From: Nostoc spongiaeforme FACHB-130
GTDB taxonomy: Bacteria > Cyanobacteriota > Cyanobacteriia > Cyanobacteriales > Nostocaceae
DNA: 64,000 bases
Reading direction: 5' to 3'
Assembly (NCBI RefSeq): GCF_014698475.1
Contig: NZ_JACJTB010000017.1
Span: forward strand, 1 to 64,000
A program made the position numbers and the translations under genes. Of this stretch, positions 44,217 through 52,356 are shown in pieces (position 1 is the stretch's first letter; each line of letters starts with the position of its first letter). A model generated the notes under the pieces. That model saw nothing but the letters and a program-made list of their open reading frames with translations, ran no database searches and was not told the DNA's origin.

Positions 44217-44484
44217 AACGATACCACTTATAGTTGCAATACAAATTACATCCAGAATACTAAAAGATATTAGCGTACATTGAGCTGATAACAGCCTGAA
44301 ACACCCTTAAAAATTACCTAAGATTTCTGCACATCACATTTACCTGAGAAAATGCTGAGTTTAAACTGAATCTTCTCAAGGAATAAACTCAGACAATTTA
44401 TGGCTAAGTTTCACATGAGGTTCAGTAGCGTTTGAGATGCTCTGGATAGCTGCTCTAAAGCTCAAACATAAGGAATAATAACCA

Positions 44485-44862
44485 ATGAAATTCGCCCCTT
44501 CCTTACTAACAGGTGTTGCCGTAGCTGGTTTGTTGACAGTTGGGAATATCTCATTTCAGGCTGTAAAACCTTCAATTTCTATACTTCCGGTTTCAGCTGC
44601 TGATGCTACAGGTTTGTCCGCTCAACAAAAAATTGACTTGATCATCAAGAATAAAGGTGTTTTTGGTAGTGGTGATCAACTACGTCGTTTCTTCTTTGGC
44701 GACCTTGAACCAGTTGGAATTCAGCCTGGTGGTGCAGGTCATGTAGTTAACCTTTACAACAAAGCTAGTAATACGACATTTTCTTACTGTTCTACCTTTG
44801 ATGTTGTTGTCGCAGTGAAAAAAGGTAAAGTTGAGAAGTTTGCACCTGAAGAAGTTAAGTAA
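44485..44862 (+). CDS. Small exported protein, unknown
   Basis: The 125-residue protein has a signal peptide (MKFAPSLLTGVAVAGLLTVG), with an uncertain cleavage site before about residue 40. The mature part is mildly basic with DLIIKNKGVFGSGDQLRRFF and GAGHVVNLYNKASNTTFSYC. One cysteine is visible in the mature part. I recognise no family. A strong hairpin terminator follows 35 bases after the stop, showing a short transcript. It is likely periplasmic or lumenal. Confidence 0.65.
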   Translation: MKFAPSLLTGVAVAGLLTVGNISFQAVKPSISILPVSAADATGLSAQQKIDLIIKNKGVFGSGDQLRRFFFGDLEPVGIQPGGAGHVVNLYNKASNTTFSYCSTFDVVVAVKKGKVEKFAPEEVK

Positions 44863-44896
44863 TTTTGTGTAGTAATTAAGTAATATAAATAAACTT

Positions 44897-44937
44897 TAGG
44901 GTAGTAACAAACATCTTGTTTACTACCCTAATTTTTT
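44897..44937 (+). terminator. Terminator after the 44485 gene
   Basis: TAGGGTAGTAA (44897-44907) pairs with TTACTACCCTA (44920-44930), followed by ATTTTTT. Confidence 0.85.
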
Positions 44938-44959
44938 GCTTGGGGTTTTATTTAACAAC

Positions 44960-45045
44960 GGAGAGGGGGGGATTTGAACCCCCGAAGAACTTACATCCTT
45001 AACGCATTTCGAGTGCGCCGCATTCAACCACTCTGCCACCTCTCC
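44960..45045 (-). tRNA. tRNA-Ser(CGA)
   Basis: Read on the minus strand this 86-base gene has acceptor GGAGAGG pairing with CCTCTCC, a D-arm region (GGCAGAGTGGTTGAATG), an anticodon stem GCGCA/TGCGT with loop CTCGAAA (anticodon CGA), a long class II variable arm and a T arm containing GGTTCAAATCC. The long variable arm and the CGA anticodon make it serine for UCG codons. CCA is not encoded. Confidence 0.95.
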
Positions 45046-45140
45046 AGGTATTAATAGAAATGGGAAGAAGTTCCTAAGATATGATAACACTCCAAATCCA
45101 GAGAGCGATCGCTTGTTTGGGAAATCCGCATTAGACTTAT

Positions 45141-45251
45141 ATGATCATGATGAAACTTCAACGTTCTGCCAAACGTCAGTTTTCCAGCCATGACTTATCC
45201 CAAGCTATTCCAGATTGTAGAGGTTATCGCTGGAGAAAGTACTTGAGATAA
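45141..45251 (+). CDS. Possible 36-residue peptide
   Basis: An open frame with three ATG codons at the start, reading MMKLQRSAKRQFSSHDLSQA from the last, and ending PDCRGYRWRKYLR. It is basic and short. No ribosome binding site is clear, and there is no recognised family. It precedes lptA by 37 bp and might be noise. Confidence 0.2.
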   Translation: MIMMKLQRSAKRQFSSHDLSQAIPDCRGYRWRKYLR

Positions 45252-45288
45252 TTAGTATCAAATCAGAAATTCTGAACCCCAAATTTCT

Positions 45289-45786
45289 ATGAAGCCCTGC
45301 AATCAATCCCTAACATCACAACTACGTCGCTTTGGTCTAGCCTTGGTACTCCCAGTAGCACTTTTAGGCGCATTTACTTTTCCTAGCCAAACACAAACAG
45401 CAACCGCGCAGTCTGCTGCTGGTAATCGGCCTTTAACTATTCGCTCAGATATCCAAGAATATGACGCTAAAAGCCAAATTATCACCGCCCGTGGTAATGT
45501 GCAGATGTTGTATCCAGCGCGGCAAATCCAAGCAACTGCGGCTCAAGCCCAATACTTTAGCAAAGAACGCCGCATAGATTTTAGTGGCAATGTCTATATT
45601 TTGCAGCAAGGCGGCAATAGTATTCGGGCAGAGAAGGTGACATATTTAATTGATGAAGGCAGGTTTGTCGCTTTACCCCAAGGCAATCGTCAGGTAGAGT
45701 CGATTTATATGGTGGAAGACTCGGAAATAGGTGGACAAAATAATACACCAGCCCCCAAAACACCAAATCTCAAGCCTGCAAATTAA
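45289..45786 (+). CDS. lptA: LptA/OstA-like lipopolysaccharide transport protein
   Basis: The 165-residue exported protein has a signal peptide (LRRFGLALVLPVALLGAFTF) and an OstA domain: RPLTIRSDIQEYDAKSQIIT, ARGNVQMLYPARQIQATAAQ, then IDFSGNVYILQQGGNSIRAE. It belongs to the beta-jellyroll bridge that carries lipopolysaccharide from the inner to the outer membrane. It heads a same-strand run with lptB (170 bp on) and lptF/G, so this is the LPS export cluster. Cyanobacterial LptA is shorter and more divergent than that of E. coli. Confidence 0.85.
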   Translation: MKPCNQSLTSQLRRFGLALVLPVALLGAFTFPSQTQTATAQSAAGNRPLTIRSDIQEYDAKSQIITARGNVQMLYPARQIQATAAQAQYFSKERRIDFSGNVYILQQGGNSIRAEKVTYLIDEGRFVALPQGNRQVESIYMVEDSEIGGQNNTPAPKTPNLKPAN

Positions 45787-45958
45787 TATTTAAGTAGAAC
45801 TGCGGGGAATAACTTCCTGGTTTATCCTCACAATTATGAGTGCTGAGTAAAAAAACTAGTTCTAGCCTCTAATCCCTTTTTCATAAGTCCTAGTAGCCTT
45901 GCCACGCCACTAGTGTATGCAGTTCATAATAACTACTTAGTATCAATCAACGCTGATA

Positions 45959-46687
45959 GTGAAAATTGTTTTAGAGAATATTCACAAATCTTATGGCAAG
46001 CGAGCCATTGTCAATCGCGTCAATCTTTCTGTTATTCAGGGTGAGGTCGTTGGTTTATTAGGCCCGAATGGTGCTGGCAAAACGACGACCTTTTACATTG
46101 CCACAGGTTTAGAACGACCCAATCAAGGGCGCGTTTGGCTAGATACTCAAGATATTACTGGTGTCCCTATGCACAAAAGGGCGCGTTTGGGTATTGGCTA
46201 TTTAGCCCAGGAAGCCAGTATATTTCGCCAACTGACTGTGCAAGATAATATACTTCTGGTTTTAGAGCAAACCAATGTCCCTAAACGGGAGTGGTCGAAG
46301 CGATTGTATACTTTGCTGAAGGAGTTTCGGTTAGAGAAAGTAGCTAACAGCAAAGGTATTCAACTTTCTGGTGGTGAACGACGGCGGACAGAATTAGCCA
46401 GGGCGTTGGCGGCGGGAAGAGAAGGGCCAAAGTTTTTATTGTTAGATGAACCGTTTGCTGGGGTTGATCCGATCGCAGTCTCAGAAATTCAAGAAATTGT
46501 AGCAGGACTGCGCGATCGCGGTATGGGAGTCTTAATCACAGATCATAATGTGCGTGAAACGTTAGCCATCACTGACCGCGCCTATATTATGCGTGAAGGG
46601 CAAATTCTCGCTTCTGGGACAGCTGACGAACTTTACAGCAATCCTCTCGTCCGGCAATACTATTTAGGGGATAATTTTCACGTTTAA
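45959..46687 (+). CDS. lptB: LPS export ABC ATPase LptB
   Basis: LptB is the cytoplasmic ATPase that powers lipopolysaccharide extraction by LptFG. The 242-residue protein has Walker A GLLGPNGAGKTTTFYI, the signature LSGGERRRTELARAL, Walker B FLLLDEPFAGVDPIA and the switch His in LITDHNVRETLAIT. The family-typical NPLVRQYYLGDNFHV ends it. The start is a GTG at 45959 (VKIVLENIHKSYGKRAI), which yields the normal N terminus. It is followed by its permease gene with a gap of about 75 bp. Confidence 0.94.
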   Translation: MKIVLENIHKSYGKRAIVNRVNLSVIQGEVVGLLGPNGAGKTTTFYIATGLERPNQGRVWLDTQDITGVPMHKRARLGIGYLAQEASIFRQLTVQDNILLVLEQTNVPKREWSKRLYTLLKEFRLEKVANSKGIQLSGGERRRTELARALAAGREGPKFLLLDEPFAGVDPIAVSEIQEIVAGLRDRGMGVLITDHNVRETLAITDRAYIMREGQILASGTADELYSNPLVRQYYLGDNFHV

Positions 46688-46763
46688 AAAAACAGAAAAA
46701 TTTAAATTGATAAGTTACAAATTACGCATTAACCAGGGTTAAACCATAAACTCTTATTTGCTT

Positions 46764-47939
46764 ATGATTGCAACAAAGCAACAGTCTTTTTATAGTATTA
46801 ATTCACTGCTGCCATTTACGATTATGGATCGTTATTTGCTCAGTGAATTGCTACCACCATTTTTTTTTGGTGTCGGGGCATTTTCATCGATTGGCGTAAC
46901 AATTGATGCGGTATTTGACTTAGTAAGAAGAATTGTTGAATCGGGGCTACCTGTGGGCATTGCGATTCAAGTCTTCTTGTTAAAAATGCCATATTTTATC
47001 GTGTTAGCTTTTCCCATGTCCACGCTGTTGGCGACTTTGATGACTTATAGTCGTCTCTCTAGCGAAAGTGAACTCATCGCATTACGCGGGTGTGGGGTAA
47101 GTGTCTATCGGATGGTGCTGCCTGCTGTTGTGTTAAGTTTATTAGTCACAGGTATGACATTTGTCTTTAACGAACAAATTACACCAACAGCTAATTACCA
47201 AGCAAATCAAACTCTTCAAAATGCTATTAAATCTGATAAGCCAGTTTTAAAACAACAAAATATTTTTTATCCCGAATACCGTGATATCCAAGAAGCCGAC
47301 GGAACTAAAACTAAGATGCTGGCACGCTTATTTTATGCTGACCAGTTTGACGGTAAACGCATGAAAGGTTTAACAATTATTGACCGTTCTACAGCAGGGC
47401 TGAATCAGGTGGTTGTGGCGGAATCAGCGCAATGGAATGGTTCGCAAAGCGTTTGGGATTTTTACAATGGCACTATTTATTTAGTTGCGCCTAATGGTTC
47501 TTATCGCAACATTTTACGTTTTGAACAGCAGCAACTCAAACTCCCCCGCACACCACTGAGTCTGGTAGAAAAAAGCCGCGACTATGGTGAAATGAATATT
47601 TCCGAATCTTTAGAACAGTTAACAGTGGAAAAATTAGGAGGCGATCGCCAAAAAATTCGCAAGCTGCAAGTCAGAATTCAACAAAAAATTGCTTTACCCT
47701 TTGTCTGTTTAGTGTTTGGCTTAGTCGGCGCAGCAATGGGAACCGTCCCCCAACGCACTGGGAGAGGTACAAGTTTTGGCGTGTGCGTGATTGTGATTTT
47801 TACTTACTATTTACTATTTTTTGTTAGTGGTGCGATCGGACAAGCAGGTGTGATTTCTCCCTTTTTGGGTGCTTGGTTGCCTAATTTTATTTTCTTAGGT
47901 ATAGGTTTATTTTTATTGATGCGCGTAGCTAGGCGTTAG
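46764..47939 (+). CDS. LptF/LptG-family lipopolysaccharide export permease
   Basis: The 391-residue inner-membrane protein has the YjgP/YjgQ (LptF/G) arrangement: two to three helices at the N terminus (MDRYLLSELLPPFFFGVGAF, FPMSTLLATLMTYSRLSSES), a large periplasmic jellyroll (about 160-280) and three C-terminal helices (ALPFVCLVFGLVGAAMGTVP through VISPFLGAWLPNFIFLGIGL). ELIALRGCGVSVYRM matches the coupling-helix region. Cyanobacteria often have one such gene next to lptB, as here. The frame can be extended to a TTG at 46758, but ATG 46764 is preferred. Confidence 0.88.
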   Translation: MIATKQQSFYSINSLLPFTIMDRYLLSELLPPFFFGVGAFSSIGVTIDAVFDLVRRIVESGLPVGIAIQVFLLKMPYFIVLAFPMSTLLATLMTYSRLSSESELIALRGCGVSVYRMVLPAVVLSLLVTGMTFVFNEQITPTANYQANQTLQNAIKSDKPVLKQQNIFYPEYRDIQEADGTKTKMLARLFYADQFDGKRMKGLTIIDRSTAGLNQVVVAESAQWNGSQSVWDFYNGTIYLVAPNGSYRNILRFEQQQLKLPRTPLSLVEKSRDYGEMNISESLEQLTVEKLGGDRQKIRKLQVRIQQKIALPFVCLVFGLVGAAMGTVPQRTGRGTSFGVCVIVIFTYYLLFFVSGAIGQAGVISPFLGAWLPNFIFLGIGLFLLMRVARR

Positions 47940-48036
47940 GGACTCCAACTAAAAAAATATCTAATTATGAGGGGTAGCAGGGGAGCAGAGGGAGAAAAAG
48001 ATTCTGAGCAATATATTTGTAAACAATCAGGAGAAA

Positions 48037-48132
48037 ATGGCAAATGAGCAACAACTTGGTAGAATCCTACTAGCCGTTCAAGAGAGATGGAGAAAAGGGT
48101 TAAGAAACATTGCAACTTTCAGACGCTTTTAG
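48037..48132 (+). CDS. Possible 31-residue basic peptide with strong RBS
   Basis: CAGGAGAAA directly precedes an ATG whose frame reads MANEQQLGRILLAVQERWRK and then GLRNIATFRRF before a TAG. It would form a short amphipathic basic helix. The excellent ribosome binding site is the main support. No family is known to me. Confidence 0.3.
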   Translation: MANEQQLGRILLAVQERWRKGLRNIATFRRF

Positions 48133-48205
48133 TGTTTTTTGTTGCTGTGTTTCTCCCTTCACTAGTAGTCTGCCAAGATAACTTTGCGTGGTGGCAAGCT
48201 TCGGA

Positions 48206-48270
48206 GCAGGGAGCAGGGAGCAGAGGGGAAAGATTCTCTCCCTTGCACCCTGCCCCCTGCACCCCTGCTA
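48206..48270. repeat. GGGAGCA / CCCTGC inverted tandem repeat
   Basis: Direct GGAGCAGGGAGCAGGGAGC units are followed after about 20 bases by CACCCTGCCCCCTGCACCCC, which is partly complementary. It is the same repeat class as 35366-35406. Confidence 0.55.
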
Positions 48271-48469
48271 AGTCTACACGGCAATGTTCGGTTGGTGAAC
48301 TACTAGCATCTATAGCAGTCCTAGTTGATATGTAAACAGCAAAGACAAGGGAGACAAGGAAGACAGGGTAAACAAGGGAGAGAGGTTTATAAATCATTTA
48401 GGATTGCTATACATTTGCCAATCTCTAGTTATACATTTTCCAATTTTAAAGTTTTGCGACAATTTTCTC

Positions 48470-48934
48470 ATGACAACCGCAATGTCTGATCAAAATACTG
48501 CCGATTTAGCTGCCGATGATTATGTTGTTATTGGCTTGGCAACCTGTTTTATTAAAGAAGATGGGGAAGTTCATCAAGTTGAAGTTATAGAACCAATTCC
48601 TTCTGCATCTTTAGAAACATTAATACAAGATATTCCAACTTCCTATAAACTGGCTTGTGCCACAACTGTAGGTGCAGTGTTGGAGGGTGAAAAGCCGTTA
48701 TTACCCGCAGGTTTTCCTGCATCGGCACAGTTTGGTGAAGAATTTGCCCAAAGAGTATTTGCAGCAGCGCGGACTTATAAACGCAGCGAAAGCAGCAAAA
48801 ATTTAATTCCTTTGGGTACGACTTACACAAATTTCAAGTATTCTACTGAACGTAAACGGGTGTTAAATGCTGCCAGAGTTGTCACTAAAGAAGACAATGT
48901 GAAACAGCATTCACATACACACAAGGTTCTTTAA
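48470..48934 (+). CDS. Conserved cyanobacterial hypothetical protein
   Basis: From the ATG at 48470 the 154-residue product begins MTTAMSDQNTADLAADDYVV and shows a well-formed soluble fold: IGLATCFIKEDGEVHQVEVI, EPIPSASLETLIQDIPTSYK, FGEEFAQRVFAAARTYKRSE, then NFKYSTERKRVLNAARVVTK. No catalytic signature or signal peptide is evident. I recognise it only as a conserved cyanobacterial protein. The GST gene follows within 14 bp on the same strand, so the two are probably co-transcribed. Confidence 0.65.
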   Translation: MTTAMSDQNTADLAADDYVVIGLATCFIKEDGEVHQVEVIEPIPSASLETLIQDIPTSYKLACATTVGAVLEGEKPLLPAGFPASAQFGEEFAQRVFAAARTYKRSESSKNLIPLGTTYTNFKYSTERKRVLNAARVVTKEDNVKQHSHTHKVL

Positions 48935-48947
48935 ATATTAAGTGGTT

Positions 48948-49505
48948 ATGCTAAAACTTTACGGTGGTGCCTTTAGTCGGGCTGCGATCGCCAAATGGTA
49001 TCTCGAAGAACTAGAACTTCCCTACGAGTTTGTTCAGCTAGATATGCAAGCAGGCGCACATTTGCAGCCCGAATACTTGCAGATTAACCCGATGGGAAAA
49101 GTCCCAGCAATAATTGATGATGACTTTCAGCTTTGGGAATCTGGGGCGATTTTGCTGTATTTGAATGAAAAGTATGGCAAATTCCCAGATTCAATAGAAA
49201 AACGTGCAGAAATCTATCAGTGGGTGTTGTTTGCTAACTCTACTCTGGCATCAGGGATTTTTAACGAATCAACCAGAGAACGGGAAGTACCCAGGTTGTT
49301 AACTCCACTAAACGAAATTTTTCAACAACAACCCTTCATTCTGGGTGATGAATTCACAGTTGCGGATGTGGCGGTGGGATCAATTCTTGCTTACATCCCG
49401 ATGATGCTGAAACTAGACCTCAGTGCCTACCCAGCAGTTGGGGAATATATTAACCGGATGTCTGAACGTCCAGCCTTTAAAAAAGGTATTGGTGGACGGA
49501 GTTAA
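48948..49505 (+). CDS. Glutathione S-transferase
   Basis: The 185-residue protein has an N-terminal thioredoxin-fold domain (MLKLYGGAFSRAAIAKWYLE, NPMGKVPAIIDDDFQLWESG, AILLYLNEKYG) and a helical C-terminal domain with FILGDEFTVADVAVGSILAY. The Ser in GGAFSRAAI is a candidate for activating glutathione. It conjugates glutathione to electrophiles or reduces peroxides. The substrate is unknown. I use the ATG at 48948. A GTG at 48942 is also open. It overlaps nothing and converges with argD over a repeat. Confidence 0.88.
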   Translation: MLKLYGGAFSRAAIAKWYLEELELPYEFVQLDMQAGAHLQPEYLQINPMGKVPAIIDDDFQLWESGAILLYLNEKYGKFPDSIEKRAEIYQWVLFANSTLASGIFNESTREREVPRLLTPLNEIFQQQPFILGDEFTVADVAVGSILAYIPMMLKLDLSAYPAVGEYINRMSERPAFKKGIGGRS

Positions 49506-49572
49506 AAGTAAAAAGTAAAAGGTAAAAAGTTAAAAGTATACTTTTGCCTTTTAACTTTTTACTTTTGCCTTT
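49506..49572. repeat. AAAAGTAAAAGGTAAAAAG inverted repeat, terminator-like
   Basis: The gap between converging GST and argD genes is a purine-rich AAAAGTAAAAAGTAAAAGG stretch facing a pyrimidine-rich CTTTTGCCTTTTAACTTTT stretch. It can form a long imperfect hairpin with T runs on both strands and may terminate both genes. Confidence 0.55.
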
Positions 49573-50856
49573 TTAACCAGTAATTTTGGCTAGTACTTTA
49601 TCTACAGCTTGTAAAGCTTGGTCAATTTCTGCCTCGCTGACAATTAATGGTGGGACAAAGCGCACCACTTTTGGCCCGGCGGGGACAAGTAATAAACCTT
49701 CACTAATAGCGGCGTTGACAACTTCACCAGCAGTTAGAGAAATGTCAGCAGCTAACTCCATTCCATTGATTAAGCCCCAACCCCGCACTTCAGAAATATA
49801 CTGGGGATATTTAGCGGCGATCGCTTTTAATCCAGTACGTAACTGTTCTCCCCTCTCACGGACATTCTGCAAAATATTTTCTTTTTCCAAGGTTTGGCAA
49901 ACACTCAGCGCCACACCACAAACAAAAGGATTCCCACCAAAAGTACTGGCGTGTTCTCCTGGCTGAAAAACATCACAGAATTTTTTACTCATCATCGCGC
50001 CAATGGGAATACCACCGCCCAAACCTTTGGCGCTGGTAAAGATATCTGGTTCGACACCGAGATGTTCATAACCCCATAAATTACCACTGCGTCCCATTCC
50101 GACTTGCACTTCATCAAAAATCAATAAAATGCCGGTTTCATCACAAATACGCCGCAGTTTTTGGAAGTAAACCACATCACCAGGACGCACGCCGCCTTCG
50201 CCTTGCAATGGTTCTAATAAAATCGCCGCAACACGATAATCACCTTCATCTAACTCACTAATGGCTGTTTCGATGGCAGTAATATCGTTGTAAGGTACAT
50301 AATGGAAACCTGGAACCAAGGGATCAAAGTATTTTTGATACTTGGGTTGTCCGGTGGCGGTAATCGTTGCTAAAGTCCGCCCGTGGAAACTAGCATTCGC
50401 CGTTAAAATAATTGGCTTTTCTATATCTAGAACTGTATGGGCATATTTACGTGCTAGTTTAATCGCCGCTTCATTCGCCTCGGCTCCAGAGTTACAGAAA
50501 AATACGCGATCGGCACAAGAATGTTGGATAATCCATTTGGCTAATTCCCCTTGTTCGGGAATGTAGTACAAATTAGAAACATGATGCAGCTTTTGAATTT
50601 GGCGTGTCACAGCTTCAACCATTGCTGGATGGGCGTGTCCTAGGGTGCAAGTGGCAATTCCCGCCACAAAATCTAGGTATTCCCGCCCCTGTGTATCCCA
50701 AACACGGCATCCTGCACCTTTTTCTAAGGCTAAAGGAAACCGACCATAAGTTGACATCACGGCTGCGTTAAAACTATCCGAATCAAAAGGAATAGATGAC
50801 ACTGAACCTGATGCTGGGGGGATGCTGGCTTCTTCAACTAGAGTTGGTAAGCTCAC
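49573..50856 (-). CDS. argD: Acetylornithine aminotransferase
   Basis: ArgD transaminates N-acetylglutamate semialdehyde in arginine synthesis. The 427-residue protein has the class III aminotransferase pattern: YLDFVAGIATCTLGHAHPAM, FFCNSGAEANEAAIKLARKY, ILIFDEVQVGMGRSGNLWGY and the PLP lysine in TSAKGLGGGIPIGAM. The HASTFGGNPFVCGVALSV motif and C-terminal VVRFVPPLIVSEAEIDQAL complete it. About 35 residues precede the canonical start of the fold, and a later start is conceivable. argC is also in the window but 6 kb away and not in an operon with argD. Confidence 0.93.
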   Translation of the reverse strand: MSLPTLVEEASIPPASGSVSSIPFDSDSFNAAVMSTYGRFPLALEKGAGCRVWDTQGREYLDFVAGIATCTLGHAHPAMVEAVTRQIQKLHHVSNLYYIPEQGELAKWIIQHSCADRVFFCNSGAEANEAAIKLARKYAHTVLDIEKPIILTANASFHGRTLATITATGQPKYQKYFDPLVPGFHYVPYNDITAIETAISELDEGDYRVAAILLEPLQGEGGVRPGDVVYFQKLRRICDETGILLIFDEVQVGMGRSGNLWGYEHLGVEPDIFTSAKGLGGGIPIGAMMSKKFCDVFQPGEHASTFGGNPFVCGVALSVCQTLEKENILQNVRERGEQLRTGLKAIAAKYPQYISEVRGWGLINGMELAADISLTAGEVVNAAISEGLLLVPAGPKVVRFVPPLIVSEAEIDQALQAVDKVLAKITG

Positions 50857-50993
50857 TAACCGCTCCTCCTGAAAATTTTTAATTCTACACTCACTTACTA
50901 GTTTCCTCGAAATTGTTAAAAATTTCTTGTGATTGATCGCAAATCATGATTTCTTTTAGGCTAACGCTTAAATATCCTTAAATCAGCCATCAG

Positions 50994-51121
50994 TTATCAG
51001 TGATCAGTTATCAGGCGGATGGCAGGTAATTTAGACCGCCACCAACGCTGTTAACCAATTGGTGCGCCTTTTCGCCCAGGGATTTTACTGTTAACTGTTA
51101 ACTGTTAACTGTTAACTGTTA
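50994..51121. repeat. CAGTTATCAG and ACTGTTA tandem repeats before the channel gene
   Basis: CATCAGTTATCAGTGATCAG at about 50994-51016 is followed by five perfect copies of ACTGTTA (51087-51121). The last copy ends four bases before the ATG of the potassium channel gene. Adjacent units contain TTAAC and GTTAA, so the array can pair with itself. Confidence 0.75.
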
Positions 51122-51125
51122 AACC

Positions 51126-52190
51126 ATGTATTCCACTCTTGAGAGAAAATATCAACGTATCCAAAAAGAGCTAATGGCAGGAGCGATCGCCCTTGGGGGT
51201 GTGTTCCTGATTGGCACTTTATGGTACAGATTTGTAGAGGGTTGGTCATGGGAAAATGCCGCTTACATGACAGTGATTACCTTAGCTACGGTGGGATATG
51301 GGGAAACACAGCCACTAGGCAGCCGAGGACGCTTGTTTACCATTGCCCTAATTTTATTGGGCGTAGTTAATATTGGTTACATAGTCAATCGATTTACAGA
51401 AGCCATCATCGAAGGCTACTTTCAAGAAGGAATTCGGCTACGACAACAGAGGCGCTTAATGGAATCCTTGACCGAACATTATATTATTTGTGGATTTAGT
51501 CGCACTGGTCGGCAAATTGCCAGAGAATTTCGGGCGGAAGGCGTACCTTTTGTGGTCATAGATTCGGAGTTTGAATCTGTGCAAAGGGCGCAAGGAGAAG
51601 GTTATATAGTATACCAAGGTGATGCTACTTTAGATGATACGCTTTTCCATGTGGGGATTGAAAGAGCAATTTGTATAGTTGCTGCCCTACCTTCGGATGC
51701 GGAAAATTTATATACAGTATTATCGGCAAAAACATTAAATCCAGATATTCGGGCGATCGCTCGCGCCAGTACGGAAGAAGCGTTACAAAAATTACAGCGT
51801 GGTGGGGCAGATGCCGTAATTTCACCATACATTACCGGGGGGAAGCGGATGGCCGCAGCCGCCTTGAGACCGCAAGTATTAGACTTTGTAGATGGCATTC
51901 TTTCGGGTGCAGACCGACAGTTGTATATGGAAGAATTTTTACTTGATTCGAGCTTATCTCCCTTTGTCGGACAAACCTTGCAAAAAGCCAAACTGCGATC
52001 GCAAACTGGTGCATTAGTCTTAGCCATTCGCCGCGTTGATGGTAATCTTATTGGCGGCCCCACTGGTGATACTGTATTAATGCCAGGAGATACCTTAATT
52101 TGTATGGGGACAGCCGAACAGTTGCGGAGTCTGAACCAAGTTCTGGTTCCCATTGGTTCGCAAATATTACGCAAGCCGAAAAATCAGTGA
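51126..52190 (+). CDS. Two-helix potassium channel with RCK (TrkA-N/TrkA-C) domain
   Basis: The 354-residue protein is a prokaryotic MthK-type channel. Two helices (AGAIALGGVFLIGTLWYRFV, LFTIALILLGVVNIGYIVNR) flank the selectivity filter TLATVGYGETQPLG, a canonical TVGYG motif. A TrkA-N Rossmann domain follows (HYIICGFSRTGRQIAREFRA), then a TrkA-C lobe (GALVLAIRRVDGNLIGGPTG). It should conduct potassium across a membrane, gated by a nucleotide or calcium. Thylakoid potassium channels of this class (SynK type) are known in cyanobacteria, but location cannot be seen from sequence. The ATG at 51126 has no canonical ribosome binding site, because a heptamer array occupies the leader. Confidence 0.88.
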   Translation: MYSTLERKYQRIQKELMAGAIALGGVFLIGTLWYRFVEGWSWENAAYMTVITLATVGYGETQPLGSRGRLFTIALILLGVVNIGYIVNRFTEAIIEGYFQEGIRLRQQRRLMESLTEHYIICGFSRTGRQIAREFRAEGVPFVVIDSEFESVQRAQGEGYIVYQGDATLDDTLFHVGIERAICIVAALPSDAENLYTVLSAKTLNPDIRAIARASTEEALQKLQRGGADAVISPYITGGKRMAAAALRPQVLDFVDGILSGADRQLYMEEFLLDSSLSPFVGQTLQKAKLRSQTGALVLAIRRVDGNLIGGPTGDTVLMPGDTLICMGTAEQLRSLNQVLVPIGSQILRKPKNQ

Positions 52191-52356
52191 TAGGGGATAG
52201 GTAACAGGAAAAATTAACCGCAGATGGACGCGGATGTATGCTGAATGTAATTTGGGCGATCGCTATTTTCTTCCCCTAAACTGCTATCCTTGCAAAAATA
52301 ATAATATTCATATAAATCTACTCCTGCCTTCTACAGAGTCATCTACCTAAAACTCT

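Larger units (their letters stand above)
47940..48469. other. Intergenic region with repeats and a possible small ORF
   Basis: About 530 bases. It holds a CAGGGAGCAGGGAGCAG / CCCTGCCCCCTGCAC inverted tandem repeat (about 48206-48270) and GGGAGACAAGG units near 48350. Longer frames across it run through the repeat and have no recognisable domain. A 31-residue ORF with a strong ribosome binding site is listed separately. Confidence 0.45.

Noticed and set aside
48087-48335. Frame encoding an 82-residue protein across the GGGAGCA repeat
   Set aside because: Much of it is repeat-derived and the rest lacks homology to anything I recognise. The repeat better explains the open frame.
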